9,441 nucleotides of DNA from the NCBI GenBank assembly GCA_031287395.1, contig JAITTA010000132.1, positions 1-9,441 of the forward strand, written 5' to 3'. The notes below the pieces were generated by a model. The model saw nothing but the letters and a program-made list of their open reading frames with translations. It searched no databases and was not told the DNA's origin. Below, piece by piece: positions 1 to 5,794 of this stretch. This DNA is from Dysgonamonadaceae bacterium. Lineage in GTDB: Bacteria; Bacteroidota; Bacteroidia; Bacteroidales; Azobacteroidaceae. Position 1 is the stretch's first letter, and every line of letters begins with the position of its first letter. Made by a program: the position numbers and the translations under genes.

Positions 1-287
1 GACCGGTTTACCCAATAACGCAACTCCGGTTGCACCAACCAGTGTTTAATTTCTTTGTCTTTAATAAGAACCCATGAATTGTAATTGAATGGAAGATCAA
101 AAGTCAATTTACGTCCCAAATAAAACTCCGGACCCAGATTCAAAGTAGATGTAGCGTCATACAATATATTAGTCTTTATTACCATATGGGGTGCATAAAG
201 CATATCCGGAATTTCTTGTGCCTGAATATGAAAAACAGAGAAAACGATCCCTATAATTCCCAAAATACCGCCTGATAGTCTGTGCAT
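1..287 (-). CDS. DUF3575-type outer-membrane protein, N-terminal part (runs off the left edge)
   Basis: Reading leftward from the ATG at 285-287, the frame stays open to the window edge, giving 95 complete codons; the C-terminus is missing. Residues 1 to about 23 (MHRLSGGILGIIGIVFSVF, then HIQAQ) look like a Sec signal peptide with a cut near the IQA/QAQ segment. There is no lipobox cysteine, so this should be a secreted or outer-membrane protein and not a lipoprotein. The mature part has the pattern I associate with DUF3575: IKTNILYDATSTLNLGPEF (residues 37-55), then LTFDLPFNYNSW (61-72) and KHWLVQPELRYW (81-92). Members are small predicted outer-membrane beta-barrels of Bacteroidota, often near fimbrillin-type genes; their role is not established. 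The alternating hydrophobic/polar pattern fits beta strands. It is divergent from the dehydrogenase gene. The family call rests on recalled motifs. Confidence 0.75.
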   Translation of the reverse strand, partial: MHRLSGGILGIIGIVFSVFHIQAQEIPDMLYAPHMVIKTNILYDATSTLNLGPEFYLGRKLTFDLPFNYNSWVLIKDKEIKHWLVQPELRYWVNR

Positions 288-341
288 TGTGTGATTCTTA
301 TTAAATAAATAATTTATTCCAATAAAATAACATTTCTTTTA

Positions 342-355
342 AAACAATATTGTTT
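342..355. promoter_or_regulatory. Perfect 14-bp palindrome, possible operator
   Basis: AAACAATATTGTTT at 342-355 is its own reverse complement. A further copy of the half-site ATTGTTT follows at 360-366, so three ATTGTTT half-sites (one inverted) lie within 25 bp. They sit about 55-80 bp upstream of the DUF3575 start and about 135 bp upstream of the nearest -7 element of the dehydrogenase gene. Spaced half-sites of this kind fit a dimeric regulator, but in such AT-rich DNA a chance palindrome is quite possible. Confidence 0.3.
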
Positions 356-491
356 ATAGATTGTTTAAAAATGTTAAAAATTTATCCTAAAAATTTATTT
401 TAACTTGCATTTATTGTACATTATTTAATTTTACAAATTTTTGATTATTTAAAAAATAAACATCTTATTTTATAAAAAAAATGATTAGTTT

Positions 492-514
492 TAACTTTGT
501 TCTTTATACTTTTG
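492..514 (+). promoter_or_regulatory. Two Bacteroidota -7 elements before the dehydrogenase gene
   Basis: TAACTTTG at 492-499 and TACTTTTG at 507-514 both match the TAnnTTTG consensus of the primary sigma factor of Bacteroidota exactly, 15 bp apart. Transcription would start near 505 and/or 520, leaving a leader of roughly 30-45 nt before the ATG at 552. Neither has a clear TTG at the usual -33 distance; the surroundings are nearly pure A/T. There is no Shine-Dalgarno sequence before the start, as is common in this phylum. Confidence 0.55.
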
Positions 515-551
515 TAAAGAAAAGAATTCTCAAACTTAAAATTTATTCTGT

Positions 552-1526
552 ATGAAACTCAATAAAACAGTAATACTCGATGGATTTGCCCTGAATCCGG
601 GTGACCTGGATTGGACTGATTTCGAATCACTCATTCCGAAATGTGAAATTTACGATTTTACTCCACAAGAGTTGATTCTGGAACGATCGAAAAATGCGGA
701 TGCTTTAATTACCAACAAAACTCCTTTAAATGCCGAAAATTTGTCGAAACTACCCAAGCTCAAATACATCGGGGTATTGGCTACCGGTTATAATATTATC
801 GATGTCGAAGCTGCTAAAAAACGGGGGATTGTAGTTACAAATATTCCATCGTACAGTACAAATTCCGTAGCACAAACCGTATTTGCACACCTGTTAAACA
901 TTACCACGCAGGTCGGATACCATGCCCGACAAGTCAGAGAAGGCAGATGGACTCGAAACCGCGATTTCTGTTTCTGGGATAAACCGTTAATTGAAATACA
1001 TGGGTTAACCATGGGAATCATCGGATTGGGACACATCGGTATGGCTGTAGCAGAAATTGCAAGATCATTTGGAATGAAGGTGATTGCCGAAACATCCAGA
1101 AAACAGGAAGAATTGCCGGAATTCGTCCGCAAAGTAAACAGGGAAGAGTTATTTAGGGAAAGTGATGTCTTATCCATACATTGTCCGTTAAACCATGATA
1201 CCCGCAACCTGGTGAATGCAGAACGCCTCTCACTGATGAAACCATCGACTATTCTTATCAATACCAGCCGGGGGCCGATTATCGATGAAGAAGCTTTGGC
1301 GAAAGCCCTGAATGAAGAAAAAATTTATGCAGCCGGATTGGATGTATTATCAAGCGAACCCCCGAAAGAAAACAACCCTCTTCTAACAGCAAAAAACTGT
1401 TACATAACCCCCCATTATGCATGGGCTACAGAAGCTGCCCGCAAACGCTTAATGGATATCGCCGTGAAAAATTTCAAAGCTTTCTTAGAAGGAAAAGCAA
1501 TGAATGACGTCACTATAAGTACATAA
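552..1526 (+). CDS. D-2-hydroxyacid dehydrogenase (glycerate dehydrogenase / hydroxypyruvate reductase type)
   Basis: This 324-residue cytoplasmic enzyme belongs to the D-isomer-specific 2-hydroxyacid dehydrogenases, which interconvert 2-keto acids and D-2-hydroxy acids with NAD(P)H. The substrate domain is formed by residues 1 to about 100 plus the C-terminus; its conserved TNKTPL and LKYIGVLATGYN stretches lie at 54-59 and 70-81. The Rossmann domain follows, with GLGHIG at 158-163. The catalytic set is visible: Arg240 in NTSRGP, Glu269 in LDVLSSEPP, and His288 in TPHYAW. The length is normal for the family. The N-terminal VILDGFALNPGDLDW resembles Bacteroidales proteins annotated as glycerate dehydrogenase, so reduction of hydroxypyruvate or glyoxylate is the likeliest activity, but the substrate is inferred. 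After the second Rossmann strand the sequence is E180-T-S-R183, so NAD versus NADP preference is open. It is monocistronic; its stop lies 7 bp from that of the convergent queF. Confidence 0.9.
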   Translation: MKLNKTVILDGFALNPGDLDWTDFESLIPKCEIYDFTPQELILERSKNADALITNKTPLNAENLSKLPKLKYIGVLATGYNIIDVEAAKKRGIVVTNIPSYSTNSVAQTVFAHLLNITTQVGYHARQVREGRWTRNRDFCFWDKPLIEIHGLTMGIIGLGHIGMAVAEIARSFGMKVIAETSRKQEELPEFVRKVNREELFRESDVLSIHCPLNHDTRNLVNAERLSLMKPSTILINTSRGPIIDEEALAKALNEEKIYAAGLDVLSSEPPKENNPLLTAKNCYITPHYAWATEAARKRLMDIAVKNFKAFLEGKAMNDVTIST

Positions 1527-1533
1527 AATCCAT

Positions 1534-1995
1534 TTATCGTGTTTCCAAACGCCTTTTTGCCATTTCTTCATATCCCGTACCGGGTTTTCCGTGATTGCAA
1601 TACGGATAGATACTAATTCCGCCACGTGGAGTAAAGATACCGTTCACTTCGATATATTTCGGGTCCATCAGACGAATCAAATCTTTCATAATGATGTTTA
1701 CACAATCTTCGTGGAATGCCCCATGATTCCGGAAACTAAAAAGATACAGTTTCAGACTTTTGCTTTCAACCATACGCACACCGGGAATGTAATTGATTTC
1801 AATCGTTGCAAAATCGGGTTGTCCGGTGATTGGGCAAAGGCTGGTAAACTCCGGGCAATTGAACTTTACCCAGTAATCATTCTCAGGATGCTTATTAACG
1901 AACGTTTCCAGCACTTCCGGTGCATAATCCTGTTTGTATTCCGTTTTTCCACCTAACAGAGTCAAATCTGATGTTTGATTCATATCCATATCCAT
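1534..1995 (-). CDS. queF: NADPH-dependent 7-cyano-7-deazaguanine reductase (preQ0 reductase)
   Basis: QueF reduces the nitrile of preQ0 to the aminomethyl group of preQ1 using two NADPH, the last step before transfer into tRNA during queuosine synthesis. At 153 residues this is the short, single-domain type known from Bacillus, not the long Escherichia type. The nucleophilic cysteine is Cys54 in TSLCPITGQPDF, with the partner Asp61. The QueF signature ESKSLKLY is at 77-84. FHED at 94-97 supplies His95 and the substrate-binding Glu96. The start is uncertain: Met1, Met3 and Met5 (MDMDMNQTSD) are all possible, and the first is used here. It follows queC on the same strand after 48 bp filled by an 8-bp repeat array, so the two are probably co-transcribed. 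No terminator is seen in the 7 bp before the convergent dehydrogenase stop. Confidence 0.96.
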   Translation of the reverse strand: MDMDMNQTSDLTLLGGKTEYKQDYAPEVLETFVNKHPENDYWVKFNCPEFTSLCPITGQPDFATIEINYIPGVRMVESKSLKLYLFSFRNHGAFHEDCVNIIMKDLIRLMDPKYIEVNGIFTPRGGISIYPYCNHGKPGTGYEEMAKRRLETR

Positions 1996-2002
1996 TTAAA
2001 TT

Positions 2003-2058
2003 CTTACGATCTTAAGATCTTACGGTATTACGGTCTTACGATCTTACGGTCTTCCAGT
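2003..2058. repeat. Tandem array of an 8-bp unit in the queC-queF gap
   Basis: Starting at 2003 the top strand reads CTTACGAT, CTTAAGAT, CTTACGGT, ATTACGGT, CTTACGAT, CTTACGGT, then a decayed CTTCCAGT. That makes six good units (2003-2050) plus one weak one. On the coding strand of queC/queF the unit is ACCGTAAG or ATCGTAAG. The array covers nearly the whole gap between the two genes and supplies the queC stop codon (TAA, read from 2046 to 2044). Each unit carries a TAA, and because 8 is not a multiple of 3, successive units place the stop in all three frames. A 12-bp palindrome, GATCTTAAGATC (2008-2019), is embedded where one unit has changed. Confidence 0.85.
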
Positions 2059-2709
2059 CTTCCCCAAAAACCTTTCCAATCCTTCATTTCTTAATTTACA
2101 TGCGGGGCAATGTCCGCAGCCGTCAGCAACGATGCCGTTATAACAGGTTAGGGTTTCATTTCTGACCACGTCAAAAACGCCTAACTCATCGGCTAAAGCC
2201 CAAATCTGGGCTTTATCGCGCCACATAAGCGGGGTATGGATAATAAATTCTTCACCCATAGCCAAGTTCAAGGTTGTATTGGCTGAACGGATAAAAGTAT
2301 CCCGGCAATCGGGGTAACCACTGTAATCGGCCTCCGAAACTCCGGTCACCAGATTTTTGATACCATGCGAACGAGCAATAACTGCAGCAAAGGTCAGGAA
2401 AAGAAGATTTCTCCCGGGGACAAAAGTATTCGGAAAAGAATTGACCGGTTTTTCCTCATCCATGATAATATCCGGATTTGTCAGGGAATTTTCAGCCAGG
2501 TGACTGATGATTGAGGCATCCAAAACCTGGAAAGGAACATTCATTTTTTCAGCAATGACGCGGGCAACCTCCACTTCCTGAGAGTGCCGCTGTCCGTAAG
2601 TAAAGCATAAAGCCCGTACGCTATCGAATTGTTTCAAGGCCCAAAACAGGCAAGTAGTAGAATCCTGCCCTCCGGAAAAGAGGACAAGAGCTGCATTTTT
2701 TTCCAACAT
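2044..2709 (-). CDS. queC: 7-cyano-7-deazaguanine synthase (preQ0 synthase)
   Basis: QueC converts 7-carboxy-7-deazaguanine to preQ0 with ATP and ammonia, one step before QueF. The 221-residue length is typical. The N-terminal PP-loop of the adenine-nucleotide alpha-hydrolase fold is AALVLFSGGQDSTT, with SGGQDS at 12-17. Further conserved stretches are TYGQRH (37-42), FVPGRNLLFL (96-105) and EADYSGYPDCR (126-136). The zinc site near the C-terminus has Cys189, Cys198, Cys201 and Cys204 (CYNG then GCGHCPAC). The final residues (GKTGRP) are encoded at the edge of the octamer array, which also provides the stop. It is the first gene of a queC-queF unit with its own TACCTTTG promoter about 65 bp upstream. 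The genes for earlier steps (queD, queE) are not in the window. Confidence 0.97.
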   Translation of the reverse strand: MLEKNAALVLFSGGQDSTTCLFWALKQFDSVRALCFTYGQRHSQEVEVARVIAEKMNVPFQVLDASIISHLAENSLTNPDIIMDEEKPVNSFPNTFVPGRNLLFLTFAAVIARSHGIKNLVTGVSEADYSGYPDCRDTFIRSANTTLNLAMGEEFIIHTPLMWRDKAQIWALADELGVFDVVRNETLTCYNGIVADGCGHCPACKLRNEGLERFLGKTGRP

Positions 2710-2725
2710 AATTCTCTGTTTTTTA

Positions 2726-2747
2726 CGTGGTTAATCTAAGTTACACG
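2726..2747 (-). promoter_or_regulatory. Small stem-loop and A-rich tail in the queC leader
   Basis: In the predicted queC leader RNA, CGTG (2747-2744) can pair with CACG (2729-2726) around a 14-nt loop, followed by TAAAAAACAGAGAA shortly before the start codon. The arrangement of a short stem, a loop and an A-rich tail is loosely like a preQ1-I riboswitch, which controls queuosine genes in other phyla. The stem has only 4 bp, the loop does not clearly match the consensus, and I cannot place the second pseudoknot helix, so this is weak. Confidence 0.15.
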
Positions 2748-2774
2748 GAAGAAATTATCTTCAAAATAACGATA

Positions 2775-2782
2775 CAAAGGTA
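2775..2782 (-). promoter_or_regulatory. queC-queF promoter, -7 element TACCTTTG
   Basis: Read on the minus strand, 2782-2775 is TACCTTTG, an exact TAnnTTTG match and a very typical form of the Bacteroidota -7 element. Transcription should start near 2768-2770, giving a leader of about 60 nt before the queC ATG. There is no clean TTG at the -33 position. That place is taken by a T-tract and the GACCGGTTTT repeat. Confidence 0.65.
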
Positions 2783-2801
2783 TGAAAAAAAAATTAGAAA
2801 T

Positions 2802-2825
2802 GACCGGTTTTAAGCGACCGGTTTT
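2802..2825. repeat. GACCGGTTTT direct repeat upstream of the queC promoter, possible operator
   Basis: GACCGGTTTT occurs at 2802-2811 and again at 2816-2825, a 14-bp period. Each copy contains the self-complementary ACCGGT, so the pair could also fold as a 6-bp hairpin with an 8-nt loop. The repeat lies roughly at -33 to -57 relative to the predicted queC start of transcription and is conspicuously GC-rich compared with its surroundings. A regulator-binding site is a reasonable reading; no regulator is identified. Confidence 0.4.
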
Positions 2826-2904
2826 CATTGTGTATAAGTCAAACCAAAAAATTTATAACCAAGAGAAATTAAAATCCAAAAATCAAAATGTCCGATTACA
2901 TGAA

Positions 2905-2952
2905 TTTCCAAATTTTACTCATTACTCAAAATTGCAATTTTCAATTTGGAAA
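2905..2952. repeat. Nested AT-rich inverted repeats
   Basis: TTTCCAAATT at 2905-2914 is the exact reverse complement of AATTTGGAAA at 2943-2952, separated by 28 bp. Inside lies a perfect 14-bp palindrome, AAAATTGCAATTTT (2928-2941). On the top strand the outer repeat is followed by six T (2954-2959), so a rightward transcript would have a weak terminator shape, but no gene precedes it. It may be a regulatory site, a remnant of a small repeat element, or chance in AT-rich DNA. Confidence 0.45.
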
Positions 2953-3021
2953 ATTTTTTAGATTTATAAAAAAGTTAATTAACTAATAATCAATTATTTA
3001 AATTTTTAATTAGAAAATTCA

Positions 3022-3055
3022 TTGACTTTTTCATATTTTCTTAATAAAATATTTG
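3022..3055 (+). promoter_or_regulatory. Candidate promoter for the ribonucleotide reductase gene
   Basis: TTGACT at 3022-3027 is followed after 17 bp by TAAAAT (3045-3050), close to an E. coli-type promoter. Overlapping it is AATATTTG (3048-3055), one mismatch from the Bacteroidota -7 element TAnnTTTG, but 23 bp after the TTG and thus slightly too far. A second imperfect element, TTTATTTG (3098-3105), lies closer to the gene. A start near 3061 would give a leader of about 90 nt. The choice is uncertain. Confidence 0.35.
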
Positions 3056-3149
3056 TACGATTGAAAATCATTCTGTAATATTGCAACTTATTCCATTTTT
3101 ATTTGTTGTAAAAAGATAATTCAATAATAATTATATACATTTAACTACC

Positions 3150-5687
3150 GTGGAAAGAAAAAGTTACTCTTTCGAGGAAGCTTACCAGGCTTCCTTAGAT
3201 TATTTCACCGGCGATGAACTAGCCGCAAAAGTATTCGTTAACAAGTATGCTTTAAAAGATGCTTTCGGAAACATCTTTGAAAAGACTCCGGTGGATATGC
3301 ACAGGAGATTAGCCAATGAAATTGCCCGTATTGAAGCGAAATATATCAATCCATTATCAAAAGAAGAGCTTTTCGATCTTTTTGACAAATTCAGATATAT
3401 TGTTCCGCAGGGTAGTCCGATGACCGGCATCGGGAACGATTTTCAGATAGCTTCCCTCTCCAATTGCTTTGTGATCGGGATGGACGGTTTAGCAGATTCT
3501 TACGGCGCCATTATCCGAATCGATGAAGAACAGGTACAATTAATGAAACGCCGTGGAGGCGTCGGGCATGATTTATCCCATATTCGTCCGAAAGGTTCTC
3601 CGGTTAAAAATTCGGCTTTGACTTCCACCGGTTTGGTACCGTTTATGGAACGTTATTCCAATTCTACCCGTGAAGTGGCACAGGACGGCCGTCGTGGAGC
3701 CTTGATGTTAAGTGTATCCATCCAACATCCGGACTCGGAATCGTTTATCGATGCAAAAATGACCGAGGGTAAAGTAACCGGAGCCAATGTTTCCGTGAAA
3801 ATAACCGACGAATTCATGAACTGTACCATCAATGGACGTCCTTATTATCAACAATACCCGACCGATTCGGAAGATCCCTGGTTTGTCAAGGAAACCGATG
3901 CGACCGCATTATGGAAAAAAATTGTACACAATGCATGGAAATCAGCCGAACCGGGAGTTCTTTTCTGGGATACCATTCTAAAAGAATCTGTTCCGGATTG
4001 TTACGCTGATCTGGGATTCCGTACGGTTTCTACAAATCCTTGTGGAGAAATTCCGCTCTGTCCTTACGACAGTTGCCGCCTGTTGGCAATCAACCTTTAT
4101 TCATACGTGATTCATCCTTTTACCAAAGACGCTTATTTCGATACTGATTTATTCAAAAAACATGTCGGTCTGGCACAAAGGATTATGGACGATATCATTG
4201 ATCTGGAAACCGAAAAAATCGACCAGATATTGTCGAAAATAGATTCCGATCCTGAAAATGAAGAAGTGAAATCATCCGAAAGGACTTTGTGGCAAAAGAT
4301 ACGCCATAAAACACTTCAGGGACGCCGCACAGGTGTAGGTATCACTGCCGAAGGAGATATGCTTGCCGCTTTGGGATTGAGATACGGAACAGAAGAAGCC
4401 ACTCAATTTTCCGAAGATTTACATAAAACGTTAGCCATAGCCGCCTATGCATCATCCGTGGATATGGCCAAAGAACGCGGAGCATTTGAAATATTCGATG
4501 CTAAACGGGAAGAAGAAAATCCGTTCATTCAACGTCTGAAAAAGGCAGATCCCCAGCTTTATAAAGACATGAAAAAATACGGTCGTCGCAACATTGCCTG
4601 TCTGACAATTGCACCTACAGGAACTACCAGCCTGATGACCCAAACCACTTCCGGCATCGAACCGGTATTTCTTCCGGTCTACAAACGTCGTCGTAAAGTC
4701 AATCCGAATGACAGTTCAGTAAAAGTGGATTTCGTGGATGAAACCGGTGACAACTGGGAAGAATTCATTGTATTCCATCATAAATTTGTAACCTGGATGG
4801 AAGCCAACGGACATTCTACTACTAAAAAGTATACACCGGAGGAACTGGATGAATTGATTGCCAAATCTCCCTATTACAAGGCCACATCTAACGATGTAGA
4901 CTGGTTGCAAAAAGTACGGATGCAGGGACGTGTACAAAAATGGGTGGACCATTCCATCAGTGTCACCATCAATTTACCTGCCGATGTAGATGAAGAACTG
5001 GTCGAAAAATTGTACATCGAAGCCTGGAAATCGGGATGTAAAGGATGTACGGTTTATCGCGACGGTTCCAGAAGCGGCGTATTACTTTCTGCCGAGGAGA
5101 AAAAGCGCAAGGATTGTAACTGCATCGAAACGCCTGTTATTTTAGCCAAACGCCCTCGAGAACTAGAAGCCGACATCGTTAAGTTTCAGAATAACAAGGA
5201 AAAATGGATTGCCTTTATCGGATTGGTAAACGATCGTCCGTACGAAATCTTTACAGGAATCAATGATGAGGATGAAGGTATCTTCCTTCCTAAAAATCTG
5301 AATAGAGGATGGATTATCAAAAACGTGGACGAACACGGAAGTAAACGATACGACTTCCAATATACGAACAAACGCGGTTATAAAACAACGATCGAAGGTC
5401 TCTCCGATAAATTCGATCCCGAATACTGGAACTATGCCAAATTGATTTCAGGCGTACTGAGATATGGTATGCCAATCGACCAGGTAATAAAACTTGTACA
5501 AGGCTTGGAATTAAACGATGAATCCATCAATACCTGGAAAAATGGGGTGGAACGCGCTTTGAAAAAGTATGTCCTGGAAGGCTCGGAAGCAAAAGGACAA
5601 AAATGTCCGAGTTGCGGAAATGAAACGCTGGTTTATCAGGAAGGGTGCCTGACATGCACCAGTTGCGGCAATTCAAAATGTGGGTAA
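3150..5687 (+). CDS. nrdJ: Class II (adenosylcobalamin-dependent) ribonucleoside-diphosphate reductase
   Basis: This 845-residue enzyme makes deoxyribonucleotides using a thiyl radical generated from adenosylcobalamin, so it works with or without oxygen but needs B12. Residues 5 to about 65 form the N-terminal RNR domain; I see no ATP-cone before it. In the barrel, Cys106 (SLSNCF) and Cys309 fit the redox pair. NPCGE at 296-300 gives the radical Cys298, with Asn296 and Glu300. The Cys298-Cys309 spacing of 11 matches the Thermotoga enzyme. GHDLSHIRPKGS (139-150) and IAPTGTTSLM (487-496) are also conserved. Residues about 660-770 resemble the TSCPD domain, and the tail carries C819/C822 and C833/C836/C839/C844, a zinc-ribbon or redox tail. 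The start is GTG: no ATG lies nearby upstream, and the next in-frame ATG (residue 50) would cut the N-terminal domain. No separate radical subunit gene adjoins it. Confidence 0.95.
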   Translation: MERKSYSFEEAYQASLDYFTGDELAAKVFVNKYALKDAFGNIFEKTPVDMHRRLANEIARIEAKYINPLSKEELFDLFDKFRYIVPQGSPMTGIGNDFQIASLSNCFVIGMDGLADSYGAIIRIDEEQVQLMKRRGGVGHDLSHIRPKGSPVKNSALTSTGLVPFMERYSNSTREVAQDGRRGALMLSVSIQHPDSESFIDAKMTEGKVTGANVSVKITDEFMNCTINGRPYYQQYPTDSEDPWFVKETDATALWKKIVHNAWKSAEPGVLFWDTILKESVPDCYADLGFRTVSTNPCGEIPLCPYDSCRLLAINLYSYVIHPFTKDAYFDTDLFKKHVGLAQRIMDDIIDLETEKIDQILSKIDSDPENEEVKSSERTLWQKIRHKTLQGRRTGVGITAEGDMLAALGLRYGTEEATQFSEDLHKTLAIAAYASSVDMAKERGAFEIFDAKREEENPFIQRLKKADPQLYKDMKKYGRRNIACLTIAPTGTTSLMTQTTSGIEPVFLPVYKRRRKVNPNDSSVKVDFVDETGDNWEEFIVFHHKFVTWMEANGHSTTKKYTPEELDELIAKSPYYKATSNDVDWLQKVRMQGRVQKWVDHSISVTINLPADVDEELVEKLYIEAWKSGCKGCTVYRDGSRSGVLLSAEEKKRKDCNCIETPVILAKRPRELEADIVKFQNNKEKWIAFIGLVNDRPYEIFTGINDEDEGIFLPKNLNRGWIIKNVDEHGSKRYDFQYTNKRGYKTTIEGLSDKFDPEYWNYAKLISGVLRYGMPIDQVIKLVQGLELNDESINTWKNGVERALKKYVLEGSEAKGQKCPSCGNETLVYQEGCLTCTSCGNSKCG

Positions 5688-5729
5688 CGCCTCTTAAACA
5701 TAAATACAAACAAACACTATTTTTCAAGA

Positions 5730-5768
5730 AAATTCCGGTGTATCATAAAAATGACTACACCGGAATTT
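5730..5768. terminator. Convergent hairpin terminator between nrdJ and the sus operon
   Basis: AAATTCCGGTGTA (5730-5742) pairs perfectly with TACACCGGAATTT (5756-5768) around a 13-nt loop. It lies in the 107-bp gap between the nrdJ stop and the stop of the leftward lipoprotein gene, where a shared terminator is expected. The T-runs after the stem are short and broken in both directions (the stem itself ends TTT, then CTTCC rightward and TCTTG leftward), so termination may be only partly intrinsic. Confidence 0.8.
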
Positions 5769-5794
5769 CTTCCTCTATCGGGTGATAAAGCCTA

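Larger units (their letters stand above)
288..551. other. AT-rich divergent spacer without a gene
   Basis: This 264-bp gap separates the leftward DUF3575 gene from the rightward dehydrogenase gene. It is strongly AT-rich and holds no convincing ORF or RNA gene. It contains a perfect 14-bp palindrome near its left end and two TAnnTTTG elements near its right end, listed separately. I found no exact TAnnTTTG on the minus strand for the left gene. Confidence 0.7.
2826..3149. other. AT-rich spacer upstream of the ribonucleotide reductase gene
   Basis: Together with the queC promoter region this makes a 440-bp divergent gap. It holds inverted repeats and weak promoter candidates (listed separately) but no convincing gene. 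The only small frame of note (2888-2986, 32 codons) is made of AT-rich, low-complexity codons and runs through the inverted repeats. I looked for a cobalamin riboswitch B12 box (GCCACTG-like), which would suit a B12-dependent enzyme, and saw none. Confidence 0.6.

Noticed and set aside
788..1261. 157-codon open frame on the minus strand within the dehydrogenase gene
   Set aside because: It lies wholly inside a gene with clear catalytic motifs, and its own translation resembles no family I know.
1591..1956. 121-codon open frame on the plus strand opposite queF
   Set aside because: It is antisense to queF, which carries all its signature residues; the antisense product shows no recognisable domain.
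2003..2058. CRISPR array
   Set aside because: The unit is only 8 bp and contiguous, with no spacers; it is a simple tandem repeat.
2888..2986. 32-codon ORF in the nrdJ-queC spacer (starts MSDYMNFQILL)
   Set aside because: It is composed of AT-rich low-complexity codons through an inverted repeat and has no convincing promoter of its own; a chance ORF is likelier.
2826..3149. Cobalamin riboswitch before the B12-dependent reductase
   Set aside because: No B12-box-like sequence and no GC-rich helices are visible; the region is almost pure A/T.
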